Positions 42,417-50,695 of a stretch of DNA of 64,000 nucleotides are shown piece after piece. The translations under genes and the position numbers were made by a program. Positions within the stretch are counted from its first letter, which is position 1. Every line of letters begins with the position of its first letter. The stretch is taken from contig NZ_QGLF01000005.1 of the NCBI RefSeq assembly GCF_003173055.1, forward strand, positions 248,001-312,000, read 5' to 3'. This DNA is from Zavarzinia compransoris (GTDB taxonomy: Bacteria > Pseudomonadota > Alphaproteobacteria > Zavarziniales > Zavarziniaceae). Below the pieces are notes generated by a model. It made no database searches and was not told the DNA's origin. It worked only from the letters and a program-made list of their open reading frames with translations.

Positions 42417-42430
42417 CGCAATCGGTTGCG
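42417..42430 (-). promoter_or_regulatory. Inverted repeat upstream of oxyR
   Basis: CGCAA-TCGG-TTGCG lies 17 bases upstream of the oxyR start, in a promoter-like AT-richer stretch. It does not match the ATAG-type OxyR box, so it may be an autoregulatory LysR half-site pair or chance. Confidence 0.3.
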
Positions 42431-42537
42431 GGTGAGCATTGTTCGTGAAGGCGGGGGTGCGCTCTTCCCACGGCCGCAAGCGACCAATCACCCCCGGCCC
42501 TGCCGTCTGCCGGCCGTCATGGAAAAGTTTCTAGCCT

Positions 42538-42578
42538 ATTTGCGAATGACTTGCAATTGCGTTTGCAGAGCATTTACT
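42538..42578 (+). promoter_or_regulatory. Promoter with Fur-box-like AT-rich repeats
   Basis: This stretch contains repeated TTTGCG/TTGCAA/TTTGCA elements, including AATGACTTGCAATTGCG, and overlaps a plausible promoter: TTGCAA at 42551-42556 and TTTACT at 42573-42578, spacing 16. The pattern resembles iron-regulator (Fur) boxes seen in proteobacteria. It lies upstream of the gene at 42607. Confidence 0.4.
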
Positions 42579-42606
42579 GTGAGCCACCGAATGCGAGGGG
42601 AGCCCG

Positions 42607-43233
42607 ATGCAAGAGAAGAATCCGAACCGCGCGGCCGAGGCGGCCCGGCCGGTGAGCGGGGGCCCGGTGAGTGGTGGCACGGTGAGTGGTAGCACGGTGA
42701 GCGGTGGCACGGCCGCGGGCGGGGAGATCGGGGCGCCGGCCCTGCGCGAGCCGCGCCTGCGCGATCTTCGTTTCGCCGGGCAATTGGCGCTGTGGTCGTT
42801 CCGCCAGGGCCTGCACCTGATCCTGGGGGAAGAGGCGGCGCGCCGCCGCATCCAGGAAGCGCTGGCGGTGGCCGAGGTGCCGCGGGCTCTAGCCCCGCTC
42901 GAAACCTTTCTGCGCATCGCCGCCGCCGGGGCCCATCGCCCGGTCGAGATGCGCAGCCCCTGCGCCATGACGCTCGGCCGCGACGAGGCCTTGATGCTGC
43001 GTTCGCTGGCGGCCTGCCAGGCCGGGCAGGGGACGCTGGCCCGCGGCCTACTGGAAACCCTGCTCGACGTGCCGGCGGCGCGGGCCGGGGCGGCGGCGCT
43101 CGGCCATGTCGCCGATGCCTTTTCGCTTGGCGGGCTGCGCCTGGCGGATACGGATTGCGGCCGCCTGTCCGCCCTCGATCACGTCTTCGCGCAAAGCCCG
43201 TTGGCCGAGGCGGGCTTGTCCCGCCTGCACTGA
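42607..43233 (+). CDS. Protein of unknown function with N-terminal VSGG repeats
   Basis: I do not recognise this 208-residue protein. After 14 residues there is a low-complexity block of repeated VSG(G/S)(T/P) units encoded by four nearly identical 15-base tandem repeats. The remainder (about 45-208) is mostly helical, starting LRDLRFAGQLALWSFRQGLH, with a few Cys residues (SPCAM, ACQAG, TDCGR). No signal peptide or membrane segment is visible. A Fur-box-like element upstream hints at iron control, and it is divergent from oxyR. AGGGGAG precedes the ATG. Confidence 0.7.
   Translation: MQEKNPNRAAEAARPVSGGPVSGGTVSGSTVSGGTAAGGEIGAPALREPRLRDLRFAGQLALWSFRQGLHLILGEEAARRRIQEALAVAEVPRALAPLETFLRIAAAGAHRPVEMRSPCAMTLGRDEALMLRSLAACQAGQGTLARGLLETLLDVPAARAGAAALGHVADAFSLGGLRLADTDCGRLSALDHVFAQSPLAEAGLSRLH
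42651..42710 (+). repeat. Four tandem 15-base coding repeats
   Basis: The units occupy 42651-42665, 42666-42680, 42681-42695 and 42696-42710. They have a common core GGTGAGYGGTGGCAC with one to three changes between units, and add five residues each (VSGGT-like) in frame. Copy-number change would alter the linker without a frameshift. Confidence 0.9.
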
Positions 43234-43249
43234 GAAGGCTGCCGCCTTC
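43234..43249. terminator. Bidirectional hairpin between convergent genes
   Basis: GAAGGC-TGCC-GCCTTC lies exactly between the stop of the VSGG-repeat gene (43233) and the 3' end of chaC (43258). It is a short perfect stem without T-runs; a modest bidirectional terminator is plausible. Confidence 0.4.
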
Positions 43250-43257
43250 GCGCGGCC

Positions 43258-43830
43258 TCAGCCGGCGTGGCGGGCGATCTCGTGTTCGCCGAGCGGGGCC
43301 TCGGGCAGGGCCTGCACCGCCCGGTTCAGGCGGTGCAGCACGCCGTCGCCCAGGCCCAGGCGCTCCATCTCCTGCACTGTCGCCGCCAGATAGTCGCGGT
43401 TGCGGCCGGCGATGCCGGCGGCGCCCGCGATCATGCGCACCTGATCCTCGAACGTCAGGCCGCGGGCATATTGCTCGTGCCCGGGATCGGCGACATAGGT
43501 CACGGCCTCGACCACGCCGGCGGCGAGGCGGACCGGCAGCAGCCGTTCCTTATAGACATTGGTCACCAGTTCGCGTTCGCGCAGGTAGCCGAGCGTCTCC
43601 GCCCAGGCGTCGGCCGCTACCCTGAAGGCCATGCCCCGGCAGGACCCGCCCCGGGCGAGGCCGAGCACGAGGCCGCGCCGCTCCGGCGTGCCGCGGTAGT
43701 GGTGGGAATAGATGCAGAAGGCGCGGTGATAGCCGTGGAGCGTGGCCGGCACGGCTTCGAGAAAGGCGAAACCCGGCCGCCAGATCAGCGAACCATAGGC
43801 AAAGACCCAGCAATCACCAGCAGCCGCCAT
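43258..43830 (-). CDS. chaC: Gamma-glutamylcyclotransferase, ChaC family
   Basis: The 190-residue protein has the signature FAYGSLIWRPGF, in which YGSL binds the gamma-glutamyl group, and the acidic position in RRGLVLGL/ERELVTN regions of the ChaC family. These enzymes split glutathione to 5-oxoproline and Cys-Gly. The ATG at 43830 gives the usual short N terminus; the frame is open to 43881. It is divergent from the DUF2125 gene. Confidence 0.9.
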   Translation of the reverse strand: MAAAGDCWVFAYGSLIWRPGFAFLEAVPATLHGYHRAFCIYSHHYRGTPERRGLVLGLARGGSCRGMAFRVAADAWAETLGYLRERELVTNVYKERLLPVRLAAGVVEAVTYVADPGHEQYARGLTFEDQVRMIAGAAGIAGRNRDYLAATVQEMERLGLGDGVLHRLNRAVQALPEAPLGEHEIARHAG

Positions 43831-43918
43831 TTTGACCTTCAGGCCCCCTGACCGTACGTTACTTCCCCCGGCAGCGATCATTGCCTATAGAGAAAGCCGC
43901 CACGCAAGGAGATCCATT

Positions 43919-44986
43919 GTGCGCAGTTCGCGACGCTATCTCTACCTCGGTCTTTTCGTGCTGCTGGCGGTCGGGGCCTGGACCGGTTTCTGGTTCTATC
44001 TCGCCGGCAAGGTAAGGGACGGGATCGACGCCTGGGTCGCCCAGCAGGAGGCCCAGGGCATCCAGGTCGCCTATACCGATCTCAGTATTTCCGGCTATCC
44101 CTACCGGATCGAGGTGGTGGCGCAGGATATCACCGTTGCGGGCCCCAACCTGCCCGGCAAGGGTGCCCTGGCGGTGCCGAGGCTGACCGTGCTGTCCCTG
44201 CCCTGGAACCCCCGCCTCGTCGTCGCCGGCATCGAGGGCGAAGTGCTGTTCCGCTGGACCGACCCCAAGGGCGCCGAGCAGCGCGCGACCTACAAGGCCG
44301 CCTCGACCGGGATCTCGGTCGGTTTCGCCGACGGCAAGCCGGACCGTTTCGCCTTCTCGGGCGATCGGCCGGTGGTGACCGCGACGACCCTGGCGGCGCC
44401 GGTCACGGCCAAAGTGTTCGAGATTCACGCCCGCCGCCTCGACGGCGGCGCGGCCCCGGCGGCGGGCGGCGCGGCGCCCACCGCGCCCCTGCTGGGCGAA
44501 CTGGCGATCGACGGCGAAGCCATCCGCCTGCCGCCCGATGCGCGTAACCCGCTCGGGCCCGAGATCGACCGGCTGGCCCTGACCGTCGGCCTGGCCGGTC
44601 CGCTGCCCCCGGTGGCACCGGGCCAGAACCTCCGCACGATCGTCGACGCCTGGGCCCGGGGCGGCGGCACGGTCGAACTGACCCGGGGCGAGGTGAAATG
44701 GGGCAGCCTCAACCTGACCCTGACCGGGTCCTTCGCGGTCGACCGGGAGATGCGGCCGATGGGGGCGATCTCGGGCCGGATCGGCGGCCTCGAGCCCCTG
44801 ATCGACGCGGCGGTCGCCGAGGGCCGGCTCAACGACGGCCAGGCCCGCAGCATCAAGCAGGCCCTGGGCGCCATCGGCTTCATCGCCCGCGACCAGGAAG
44901 GCCGCGTGCCGGTCTCGGCCACCTTGCAGGACGGCCGGATCATGGTCGGCCCGGTCCCGGTCGGCGAACTGCAACCGATCTTCTGA
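43919..44986 (+). CDS. DUF2125 envelope protein
   Basis: The 355-residue protein has one N-terminal membrane helix (YLYLGLFVLLAVGAWTGFWFY) and then a long beta-rich periplasmic region with ISGYPYRIEVVAQDI and LPWNPRLVVAG, typical of DUF2125. The GTG at 43919 follows AAGGAGA by six bases; the frame is open further upstream but without a ribosome site. The family is widespread in alphaproteobacteria and resembles AsmA/TamB-like repeats, but function is unknown. Confidence 0.82.
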   Translation: MRSSRRYLYLGLFVLLAVGAWTGFWFYLAGKVRDGIDAWVAQQEAQGIQVAYTDLSISGYPYRIEVVAQDITVAGPNLPGKGALAVPRLTVLSLPWNPRLVVAGIEGEVLFRWTDPKGAEQRATYKAASTGISVGFADGKPDRFAFSGDRPVVTATTLAAPVTAKVFEIHARRLDGGAAPAAGGAAPTAPLLGELAIDGEAIRLPPDARNPLGPEIDRLALTVGLAGPLPPVAPGQNLRTIVDAWARGGGTVELTRGEVKWGSLNLTLTGSFAVDREMRPMGAISGRIGGLEPLIDAAVAEGRLNDGQARSIKQALGAIGFIARDQEGRVPVSATLQDGRIMVGPVPVGELQPIF

Positions 44987-45004
44987 GGATGGATGCCCGG
45001 GGGA

Positions 45005-45937
45005 TCACTCCCCCGGGGCGCGGCGGCCGAAGTCCGGGGCCTGGGTTTCCTGGCCGGCGTCGACGATCGAGCGGCGGATGGCCCGGGTCCTGGTGAAGAG
45101 GTCGAACAGGGTGTCGCCCTCGCCCCAGCGGATGGCGCGCTGAAGCGCGGTCAGGTCCTCGACGAAGCGGCCCAGCATTTCGAGCACGGCTTCCTTGTTG
45201 TTCAGGAAGATGTCGCGCCACATGGTCGGGTCGCTGGCGGCGATGCGGGTGAAGTCGCGAAAGCCGCCGGCCGAATATTTGATCACTTCCGACTGGGTGA
45301 CGGCTTCGAGATCGGAGGCCGTGCCGACGATGTTATAGGCGATCAGGTGGGGCACGTGGCTGGTGATCGCCAGCACCAGGTCGTGGTGCTGCGCCGTCAT
45401 CCGCTCGACCTTGGCGCCCATGGCGGCCCACAGGGCGACGACCTTGTCGACCGCGCGTTCGTCCGCATCCTCGGGCGGGGTCAGGATGCACCAGCGGTTC
45501 TCGAACAATTCGGCAAAGCCCGACTCGGGCCCCGAATGTTCGGTGCCGGCGACCGGATGGCCGGGCACCAGGTGGACGTTCAGCGGCAGGTGCGGCCCGA
45601 CGTCGCGCAGCACCATGGCCTTGACCGAGCCGACGTCGGTGACGATGGCGCCGGCCTCGACCACCGGGCCGATTTCAGCCGCGATGGCGCCGAAGGCGCC
45701 GATCGGCGTCGCCAGCACGATCAGGTCGGCCCCGCGCACGGCTTCCGCTGCCTCGGCGAAGGCGGCGTCGACGAGGCCGAGGCGCAGCGCCGTCGCCCGG
45801 GTCGCCGCGGAACGGGCGGCGCAGACGATCTCACCGGCAAGGCCGGCCCGGCGCATGGCCAGCGCCATGGACGAGCCGATCAGGCCGATGCCGATCAGGG
45901 CCGCCCGGCGGAACAGGGGGGGGGTAGTCTCAGCCAT
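45005..45937 (-). CDS. tyrC: Prephenate/arogenate dehydrogenase
   Basis: The 310-residue protein has the N-terminal NAD(P) fold (RRAALIGIGLIGSSMALAM), the catalytic His in GHPVAGTEHSGPES, the MTAQHHDLVLAITSHVPHL segment and the SEVIKYSAGGFRDFTRIA segment. It would convert prephenate or arogenate to the tyrosine precursor with NAD(P). It follows the aminotransferase gene with an eight-base overlap. Substrate preference cannot be fixed by eye. Confidence 0.93.
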   Translation of the reverse strand: MAETTPPLFRRAALIGIGLIGSSMALAMRRAGLAGEIVCAARSAATRATALRLGLVDAAFAEAAEAVRGADLIVLATPIGAFGAIAAEIGPVVEAGAIVTDVGSVKAMVLRDVGPHLPLNVHLVPGHPVAGTEHSGPESGFAELFENRWCILTPPEDADERAVDKVVALWAAMGAKVERMTAQHHDLVLAITSHVPHLIAYNIVGTASDLEAVTQSEVIKYSAGGFRDFTRIAASDPTMWRDIFLNNKEAVLEMLGRFVEDLTALQRAIRWGEGDTLFDLFTRTRAIRRSIVDAGQETQAPDFGRRAPGE

Positions 45938-47042
45938 GATCGCCCCGCAGGAAATCGGCGATGGCGGCGGCCGCCAGTTCGCATTCCTCGCCGGTGCCGA
46001 TCGAGATGCGCAGGTGCTTCGGCAGGCCATAGGCCGCGACCCGGCGCAGCAATATGCCCCGCGCGGTCAGGAAGGCGTCCGCCTCGGCCGCGGTCCGGCC
46101 CGCCTCGTCCGGAAAGCGGACCAGCAGGAAATTGGCCACGCTGGGCGTGACTTCGAGGCCGAGCTGGGCCAGCCGGCCGGTCAGCCAGGCCCGCCAGGTC
46201 GCATTGTGCCGGCGCGCATGGTCGAGGAAATCGACATCCTTCAGCGAGGCGATGCCGGCCGCCTGGGCCGCCGTCGAAACGTTGAACGGCCCGCGCACCC
46301 GGTTCAGGACATCCGCCACCCCTGCGGGGCAATAGGCCCAGCCGAGGCGAAGCGCGGCCAAGCCGTAGAGTTTCGAGAAGGTGCGCAGCATGACCACATT
46401 CTCGGCCGCCTCGACCAGGCGGAAGCCGGCCTCGTAGTCGGCGGCATCGACGAATTCGGCATAGGCGGCGTCGAGGACGAGAAGGACATGGGGCGGCAGG
46501 CCGGCGTGCAGGCGAGCCACGTCCGCCGCCGGCAGATAGGTCCCGGTCGGGTTGTTCGGGTTGGCGAGATAGAGGATCCGGGTCGCCGGGGTGACGGCGG
46601 CGAGCAGGGCATCGACATCGGTGGTCAGGTCGCGTTCCGGCGCCTTGACCGGGGTCGCCCCCGCCGCATGGGCCGAGATCGGGTAGACGAGGAAGCCGTG
46701 CTCGGAATAGAGCACCTCGTCGCCGGGGGCGGCATAGGAGGTGGTCAGCAGGTGGATCAATTCGTCCGAGCCGGCGCCGCAGACGATGCGGTCGGCCGGC
46801 ACGTCGAAGCGTTCGGCGATCGCCTGGCGCAGGTCCTGGGCGGTGCCTTCCGGATAGCGGTGCATGTCGGCGGCACTGGCCTTGAAGGCGTCGACCGCCT
46901 TCGGGCTGGGGCCGATGCCCGATTCGTTGGACGACAGCTTGATCACCCGCTGGCCCGGCTCGGCCTTGGCGCGGCCGCCGACATAGGCGGCGATGTCCAG
47001 GATGCCGGGGCGGGGAACGGGCTTCTGCTCGACGGGGGGCAT
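45930..47042 (-). CDS. hisC: Histidinol-phosphate/aromatic aminotransferase
   Basis: The 370-residue class I/II PLP enzyme has KLSSNESGIGPSPKA, NPNNPTG, the PLP-Lys in TFSKLYGLAALRLGW and the late ISIGTGEECE. It is of the HisC type, but its place between a chorismate mutase-like gene and tyrC suggests aromatic amino acid transamination (phenylpyruvate/prephenate) rather than or besides histidine synthesis. AGGAGAGGCGTC precedes the ATG at 47042. Confidence 0.88.
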   Translation of the reverse strand: MPPVEQKPVPRPGILDIAAYVGGRAKAEPGQRVIKLSSNESGIGPSPKAVDAFKASAADMHRYPEGTAQDLRQAIAERFDVPADRIVCGAGSDELIHLLTTSYAAPGDEVLYSEHGFLVYPISAHAAGATPVKAPERDLTTDVDALLAAVTPATRILYLANPNNPTGTYLPAADVARLHAGLPPHVLLVLDAAYAEFVDAADYEAGFRLVEAAENVVMLRTFSKLYGLAALRLGWAYCPAGVADVLNRVRGPFNVSTAAQAAGIASLKDVDFLDHARRHNATWRAWLTGRLAQLGLEVTPSVANFLLVRFPDEAGRTAAEADAFLTARGILLRRVAAYGLPKHLRISIGTGEECELAAAAIADFLRGDHG

Positions 47043-47079
47043 GACGCCTCTCCTCACTACGAATTCCAGACCGGGGTGT

Positions 47080-47925
47080 TCAGCGGGCGGCGAGATCGAG
47101 CGGGCGGGCATAGCCGCCGACCGGGATCGCCTGGGCGATCTCGTCGCCATGGGCGGCGATCAGGGCCTGGAGCCGGGGATCCTGGTCGTCCAGCAGGCCG
47201 TCGACCTCGAACAGATGCAGGGTGTCGCCGCCGCGCGGCCGGCTGTCCAGGCATTGGCCGTGGATGCCGGCGGCGACCAGCCGGTCGTTCAGGCGGCCGC
47301 GGCTGATTTCCGTGCCATAACCGGTGACGATGATCAGATAGGAGGCGTCGTCGCCGCTGAGGCCGGGGCCGAAGGGCGCGACCACCACCGCTTCGACCGG
47401 GCTGGTGCCGTCGCGCAGGAACGGCAGGCGGGCGACGATGCGCGGGCGCTGCGAATCGGTCGAGGCGAGCAGGGGCCACCACGCCTGTTCCTCGCTGCCC
47501 GGCAGGGGCATGACGGCGATCACCTGGCCGGCGCTTTCGGCAACGGCGCGCAGCGCCTGCACCGGCGTGTCGTGCAGGTCGATGCGGGCGGCGCCGAAAT
47601 GGGCGCGGGCGACGTCGAAATGCTCGATGGTGCCATAGGCGGCATAGAGCGCGACCGAATGGGGCGACTGGAACCGGGTCAGGCTGGCGATGATCTCGCG
47701 CCAGATGCGGCCGACGACGCCCGCGGGCAGCGGCCCCCGGTGGCGGCCGACCAGCCGGCGCAGGATGCTGGCCTCGCGTTCCGGGCGCATGGCGGGGCCG
47801 CTGCGCTTCACGCTGGCCAGGCGCTGCACGGTTTCGGCACGCTGGATCAGCAGGTCGTGCAGGCGGTCATCGATCTGGTCGATCTCGCGGCGCAGGGCGT
47901 CGAGGTCGATCGGGTTGTCGCTCAT
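47080..47925 (-). CDS. Chorismate mutase with degenerate prephenate-dehydratase-like C terminus
   Basis: Of 281 residues, the first about 90 form an AroQ chorismate mutase (DALRREIDQIDDRLHDLLIQ, Arg/Lys-rich helix, PEREASILRRL, VVGRIWREIIASLTRFQ). The rest looks like a shrunken PDT plus ACT: AGQVIAVMPLPGSEEQAWW resembles the GVVPIENS segment, and CLDSRPRGGDTLHLFEVDG resembles the ACT ESRP motif. The catalytic PDT Thr triad is not visible, so I expect chorismate mutase activity only. It heads the hisC-tyrC operon. Confidence 0.78.
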   Translation of the reverse strand: MSDNPIDLDALRREIDQIDDRLHDLLIQRAETVQRLASVKRSGPAMRPEREASILRRLVGRHRGPLPAGVVGRIWREIIASLTRFQSPHSVALYAAYGTIEHFDVARAHFGAARIDLHDTPVQALRAVAESAGQVIAVMPLPGSEEQAWWPLLASTDSQRPRIVARLPFLRDGTSPVEAVVVAPFGPGLSGDDASYLIIVTGYGTEISRGRLNDRLVAAGIHGQCLDSRPRGGDTLHLFEVDGLLDDQDPRLQALIAAHGDEIAQAIPVGGYARPLDLAAR

Positions 47926-48040
47926 TCAGGGTACTGCCGGCAAAGGGCTGGTGAAATCGGGGCTGCGGTCGGGGATCAAGGGTCGGGAGCCAGTTGTTTT
48001 TAGACGCATGTACAGGGGAACGCAAAGAAAACATTGGCGC

Positions 48041-48808
48041 TCAGCCGCCCCGCCGGGCCGTCTCCGACGCGGGGTCGGAGCGCCGGGCGGAAGGGACCAG
48101 AACCTTGTTTTTCAAGGGGATACGGGCGCTCGCCCGTTCGCCCGGCGGGGTCAGGGCGTAGAGGCTTTTCGAGGCCTCGACCAGCCAGACGCCGGCGAAA
48201 CCCTTGCTCCAGCGCGACCCCAGCCGTTCCCAGAAGGGGGCGGTGCGCAGCAGGAAGCGCCGCCGCGTCGGCGGCAGGTAGAGGGCGGGCAGGCTGCGCC
48301 GCGGCTCGAACATGGCGCCGCGCAGTGTCTGCTCGATCTGGCCGAGCGAAAAGGGCTGGCCGGCGCCGAAGGGGGTGATGTCCAGCCGGGCCCAGATGCC
48401 CCGCCGGTTCGGCACCACCGCCAGGATCCGGCCCTCGGGCGCCAGCACCCGCCAGATCTCGCGCAGCAGGGGGCGCAGGTCGGTCGCCAGTTCCAGTTCG
48501 TGGAGGAGGAGGATGCGGTCGACCGAGCCGTCCGCCAGGGGCAGCAGGGTTTCCTCCGACAGGGCGACGGCGGCGGGCCCGCGCCGCGGCCAGCGCGTCA
48601 CCCCCTGCGGCCCGGGCATCAGGGCGATCACCCGCGTTTCCGAATCACGGAAGGGGCGCAGGAAGGGCGTGGCATAGCCGAGACCGAGCAGGGTGAGGCC
48701 ATGCAGGTCCGGCCACATCTCGCGCAGGCGGCGGCGCAGCAACCGGCGGGTGACGGCGCCGAGCGGACTATCGTAGAATGCACGGAATTCGGTGACGTCC
48801 AGCCGCAT
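48041..48808 (-). CDS. Class I SAM-dependent methyltransferase
   Basis: The 255-residue protein has a Rossmann methyltransferase outline: LTLLGLGYATPFLRPF (motif I), LPLADGSVDRILLLHELE (motif II/III-like) and LREIWRVLAPEGRILAVVPN (motif IV). The substrate is unknown. A methyltransferase of this type divergent from gloB is a recurrent alphaproteobacterial pairing. Confidence 0.82.
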   Translation of the reverse strand: MRLDVTEFRAFYDSPLGAVTRRLLRRRLREMWPDLHGLTLLGLGYATPFLRPFRDSETRVIALMPGPQGVTRWPRRGPAAVALSEETLLPLADGSVDRILLLHELELATDLRPLLREIWRVLAPEGRILAVVPNRRGIWARLDITPFGAGQPFSLGQIEQTLRGAMFEPRRSLPALYLPPTRRRFLLRTAPFWERLGSRWSKGFAGVWLVEASKSLYALTPPGERASARIPLKNKVLVPSARRSDPASETARRGG

Positions 48809-48858
48809 GTTTTCAATCCGGATTGGCGGGCATCGTGGCCGATTGCCGCGCGTCTGCC

Positions 48859-48873
48859 TATACTGTTCCTATG
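48859..48873 (+). promoter_or_regulatory. Possible leaderless promoter of gloB
   Basis: TATACT at 48859-48864 is followed seven bases later by the A of the gloB ATG (48871), and there is no ribosome site. This geometry suits transcription starting at the start codon. No good -35 element is visible. Confidence 0.4.
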
Positions 48874-49644
48874 ACTGGCTTCGATATCCATCTCCTCCCG
48901 TGTCTCACGGACAATTACGTGCCCCTCGTCCGCGACCCGGCGAGCGGTGCCGTCGCCATCGTCGATCCGGCGGATGCCGCGACCGTCGCGGCCGCGCTCG
49001 ATCAGCTGGGCTGGCGCCCGACCATGATCCTGAACACCCACCACCATCCGGATCATGTGGGCGGCAACCTGGAACTCAAGGCCCGCTACGGCCTGACCAT
49101 CACCGGCCCGCGCCGCGAGGCGGCCCGCATCCCCGGCATCGACCGCGCGGTGGGCGAGGGCGACAGTGTCGCCATCGGCAGCCAGGCGGGCGTGGTCCTC
49201 GACGTGCCGGGCCATACCGCCGGCCATATCGCCTATTGGTTCGAGGGGGCGGAGACGGTCTTCGTCGGCGATACGCTGTTCGCGGTCGGCTGCGGCCGCC
49301 TGTTCGAGGGCACGCCGGAACAGATGTGGGCCTCCCTCAACAAGTTGGCCGACCTGCCGGGGCAGACGGCGGTCTATTGCGCCCATGAATATACCGAATC
49401 GAACATCCGCTTCGCCGTCTCGGTCGATATCGACAATGCCGCGCTCCGGGTCCGCGACCTGAGCGTGAAGGCGGCGCGGCGCCGGGGCGAGCCCACCGTG
49501 CCCACCACCATCGCGGTCGAACTGGCGACCAACCCGTTCCTCCGCGCCGACAATCCGGATTTCGCCAAGGCCATGAACATGGCGGGCGCCGATCCGGTCG
49601 CGGTTTTCGCCGCCACCCGCAAGGCCAAGGACAATTTCCGGTGA
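48871..49644 (+). CDS. gloB: Hydroxyacylglutathione hydrolase (glyoxalase II)
   Basis: GloB hydrolyses S-lactoylglutathione to lactate and glutathione in methylglyoxal detoxification. The 257-residue metallo-beta-lactamase-fold protein has THHHPDHVGG, a VPGHTAGH ligand region, GDTLFAVGCGRLFEG and CAHEYTESNIRFA. The ATG at 48871 is the natural start; upstream extension to 48823 is not supported. The stop overlaps the GTG of the next glutathione transferase gene. Confidence 0.94.
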   Translation: MTGFDIHLLPCLTDNYVPLVRDPASGAVAIVDPADAATVAAALDQLGWRPTMILNTHHHPDHVGGNLELKARYGLTITGPRREAARIPGIDRAVGEGDSVAIGSQAGVVLDVPGHTAGHIAYWFEGAETVFVGDTLFAVGCGRLFEGTPEQMWASLNKLADLPGQTAVYCAHEYTESNIRFAVSVDIDNAALRVRDLSVKAARRRGEPTVPTTIAVELATNPFLRADNPDFAKAMNMAGADPVAVFAATRKAKDNFR

Positions 49645-50258
49645 GCCGCCTGTCGCTGTGCTGGTCGCCGACCTCGCCCTATGTGCGGAAGGTCATGATC
49701 CTGGCCCATGAGACCGGCCTCGCGGCGCGCATCGAACTGCTGCCGAAGAATGTCTGGGCGGCGGATACGGATATCGGCGCGACCAACCCGCTGGGCAAGG
49801 TGCCGGCCCTCGTTCTCGGCGACGGCACGGTGATCTTCGACAGCCCGGTGATCCTCGATCATCTCGACACGCTGCACGGCGGCCCGCGCCTGATCCCGGC
49901 GGAAGGGCCGGCGCGGGTCCGCGTGCTCACCCTTCAGGCGCTGGCCGACGGCGTGCTCGACGCCGCGGTGCTGACCCTGCTCGAAAGCCGGCGCCCGGCG
50001 GCGGAACGCTCCGCCGACTGGGTGGCGCGGCAGCGGCGGGCGATCGATCGCGGCCTCGATGCCGTCGAGGCACAGGTGGCGGGCTTCGGCCCCGGCCTCG
50101 ATGCCGGGCAGATCACGGTGCTGTCGGCGCTCGGCTATCTCGATTTCCGTTTCACCAATCTCGATTGGCGCAGCGGCCGCCCGGCGCTGGCCGCCTGGTT
50201 CGGGCAGGCGGCCCAACGCCCCTCCTTCCTGGCCACCGTGCCGAAGGATCCGGCGTGA
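49641..50258 (+). CDS. Glutathione S-transferase family protein
   Basis: The 205-residue protein has a thioredoxin-fold N-terminal domain (LCWSPTSPYVRKVMILAHE; TNPLGKVPALVLGDG; DSPVILDHLD) and an all-helical C-terminal domain. GTG at 49641 overlaps the gloB stop, so it is co-translated. The substrate is unknown; the link with gloB and other glutathione genes suggests detoxification. Confidence 0.9.
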   Translation: MSRLSLCWSPTSPYVRKVMILAHETGLAARIELLPKNVWAADTDIGATNPLGKVPALVLGDGTVIFDSPVILDHLDTLHGGPRLIPAEGPARVRVLTLQALADGVLDAAVLTLLESRRPAAERSADWVARQRRAIDRGLDAVEAQVAGFGPGLDAGQITVLSALGYLDFRFTNLDWRSGRPALAAWFGQAAQRPSFLATVPKDPA

Positions 50259-50692
50259 TCGTCAGCGATCTGCCCGCGGCCGAGATCATCCGGCGCCTCG
50301 ATCTCCGGCCGCACCCGGAAGGCGGGCATTTCCGCGAGACATTCCGCGACGCGGGGCCGGGGCGGCCGGCCTCGACCGCGATCTATTACCTGTTGCAGGC
50401 CGGCGAATCGTCCCATTGGCACCGGGTCGATGCGGTCGAGGTCTGGCACTGGTATGCCGGCGCGCCGCTGGCCCTTTCCGTCTCGCCGAACGGCCACGAT
50501 ATTTCAGCCGTGCACCTCGGGCCCGAGATTCATCTCGGCCAGCAGCCCCAGGCCGTGGTCCCGGCCCAGGGCTGGCAGGCGGCGGTCAGCCTCGGGCGCT
50601 GGACCCTGGTCGGCTGCACCGTGGCGCCGGGCTTCGAGTTTTCAGGCTTCGAAATGGCCCCGCCCGACTGGCGGCCGACACCGCGGCGGTGA
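50255..50692 (+). CDS. Cupin (DUF985 type) protein
   Basis: The 145-residue protein has HPEGGHFRETF, the AIYYLLQAGESSHWHRVDAVEVWHW motif and a late TLVGCTVAPGFEF, matching the DUF985 cupin group. GTG at 50255 overlaps the preceding GST stop, so gloB, GST and cupin form a coupled operon. Function is unknown. Confidence 0.85.
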   Translation: MIVSDLPAAEIIRRLDLRPHPEGGHFRETFRDAGPGRPASTAIYYLLQAGESSHWHRVDAVEVWHWYAGAPLALSVSPNGHDISAVHLGPEIHLGQQPQAVVPAQGWQAAVSLGRWTLVGCTVAPGFEFSGFEMAPPDWRPTPRR

Positions 50693-50695
50693 TCT

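Noticed and set aside
42417-42430. Canonical OxyR binding site before oxyR
   Set aside because: The inverted repeat CGCAA-TCGG-TTGCG lacks the ATAG elements and spacing of known OxyR sites; kept only as a weak regulatory feature.
42651-42710. CRISPR-like array
   Set aside because: Units are 15 bases, directly adjacent with no spacers, and read in frame through a protein.
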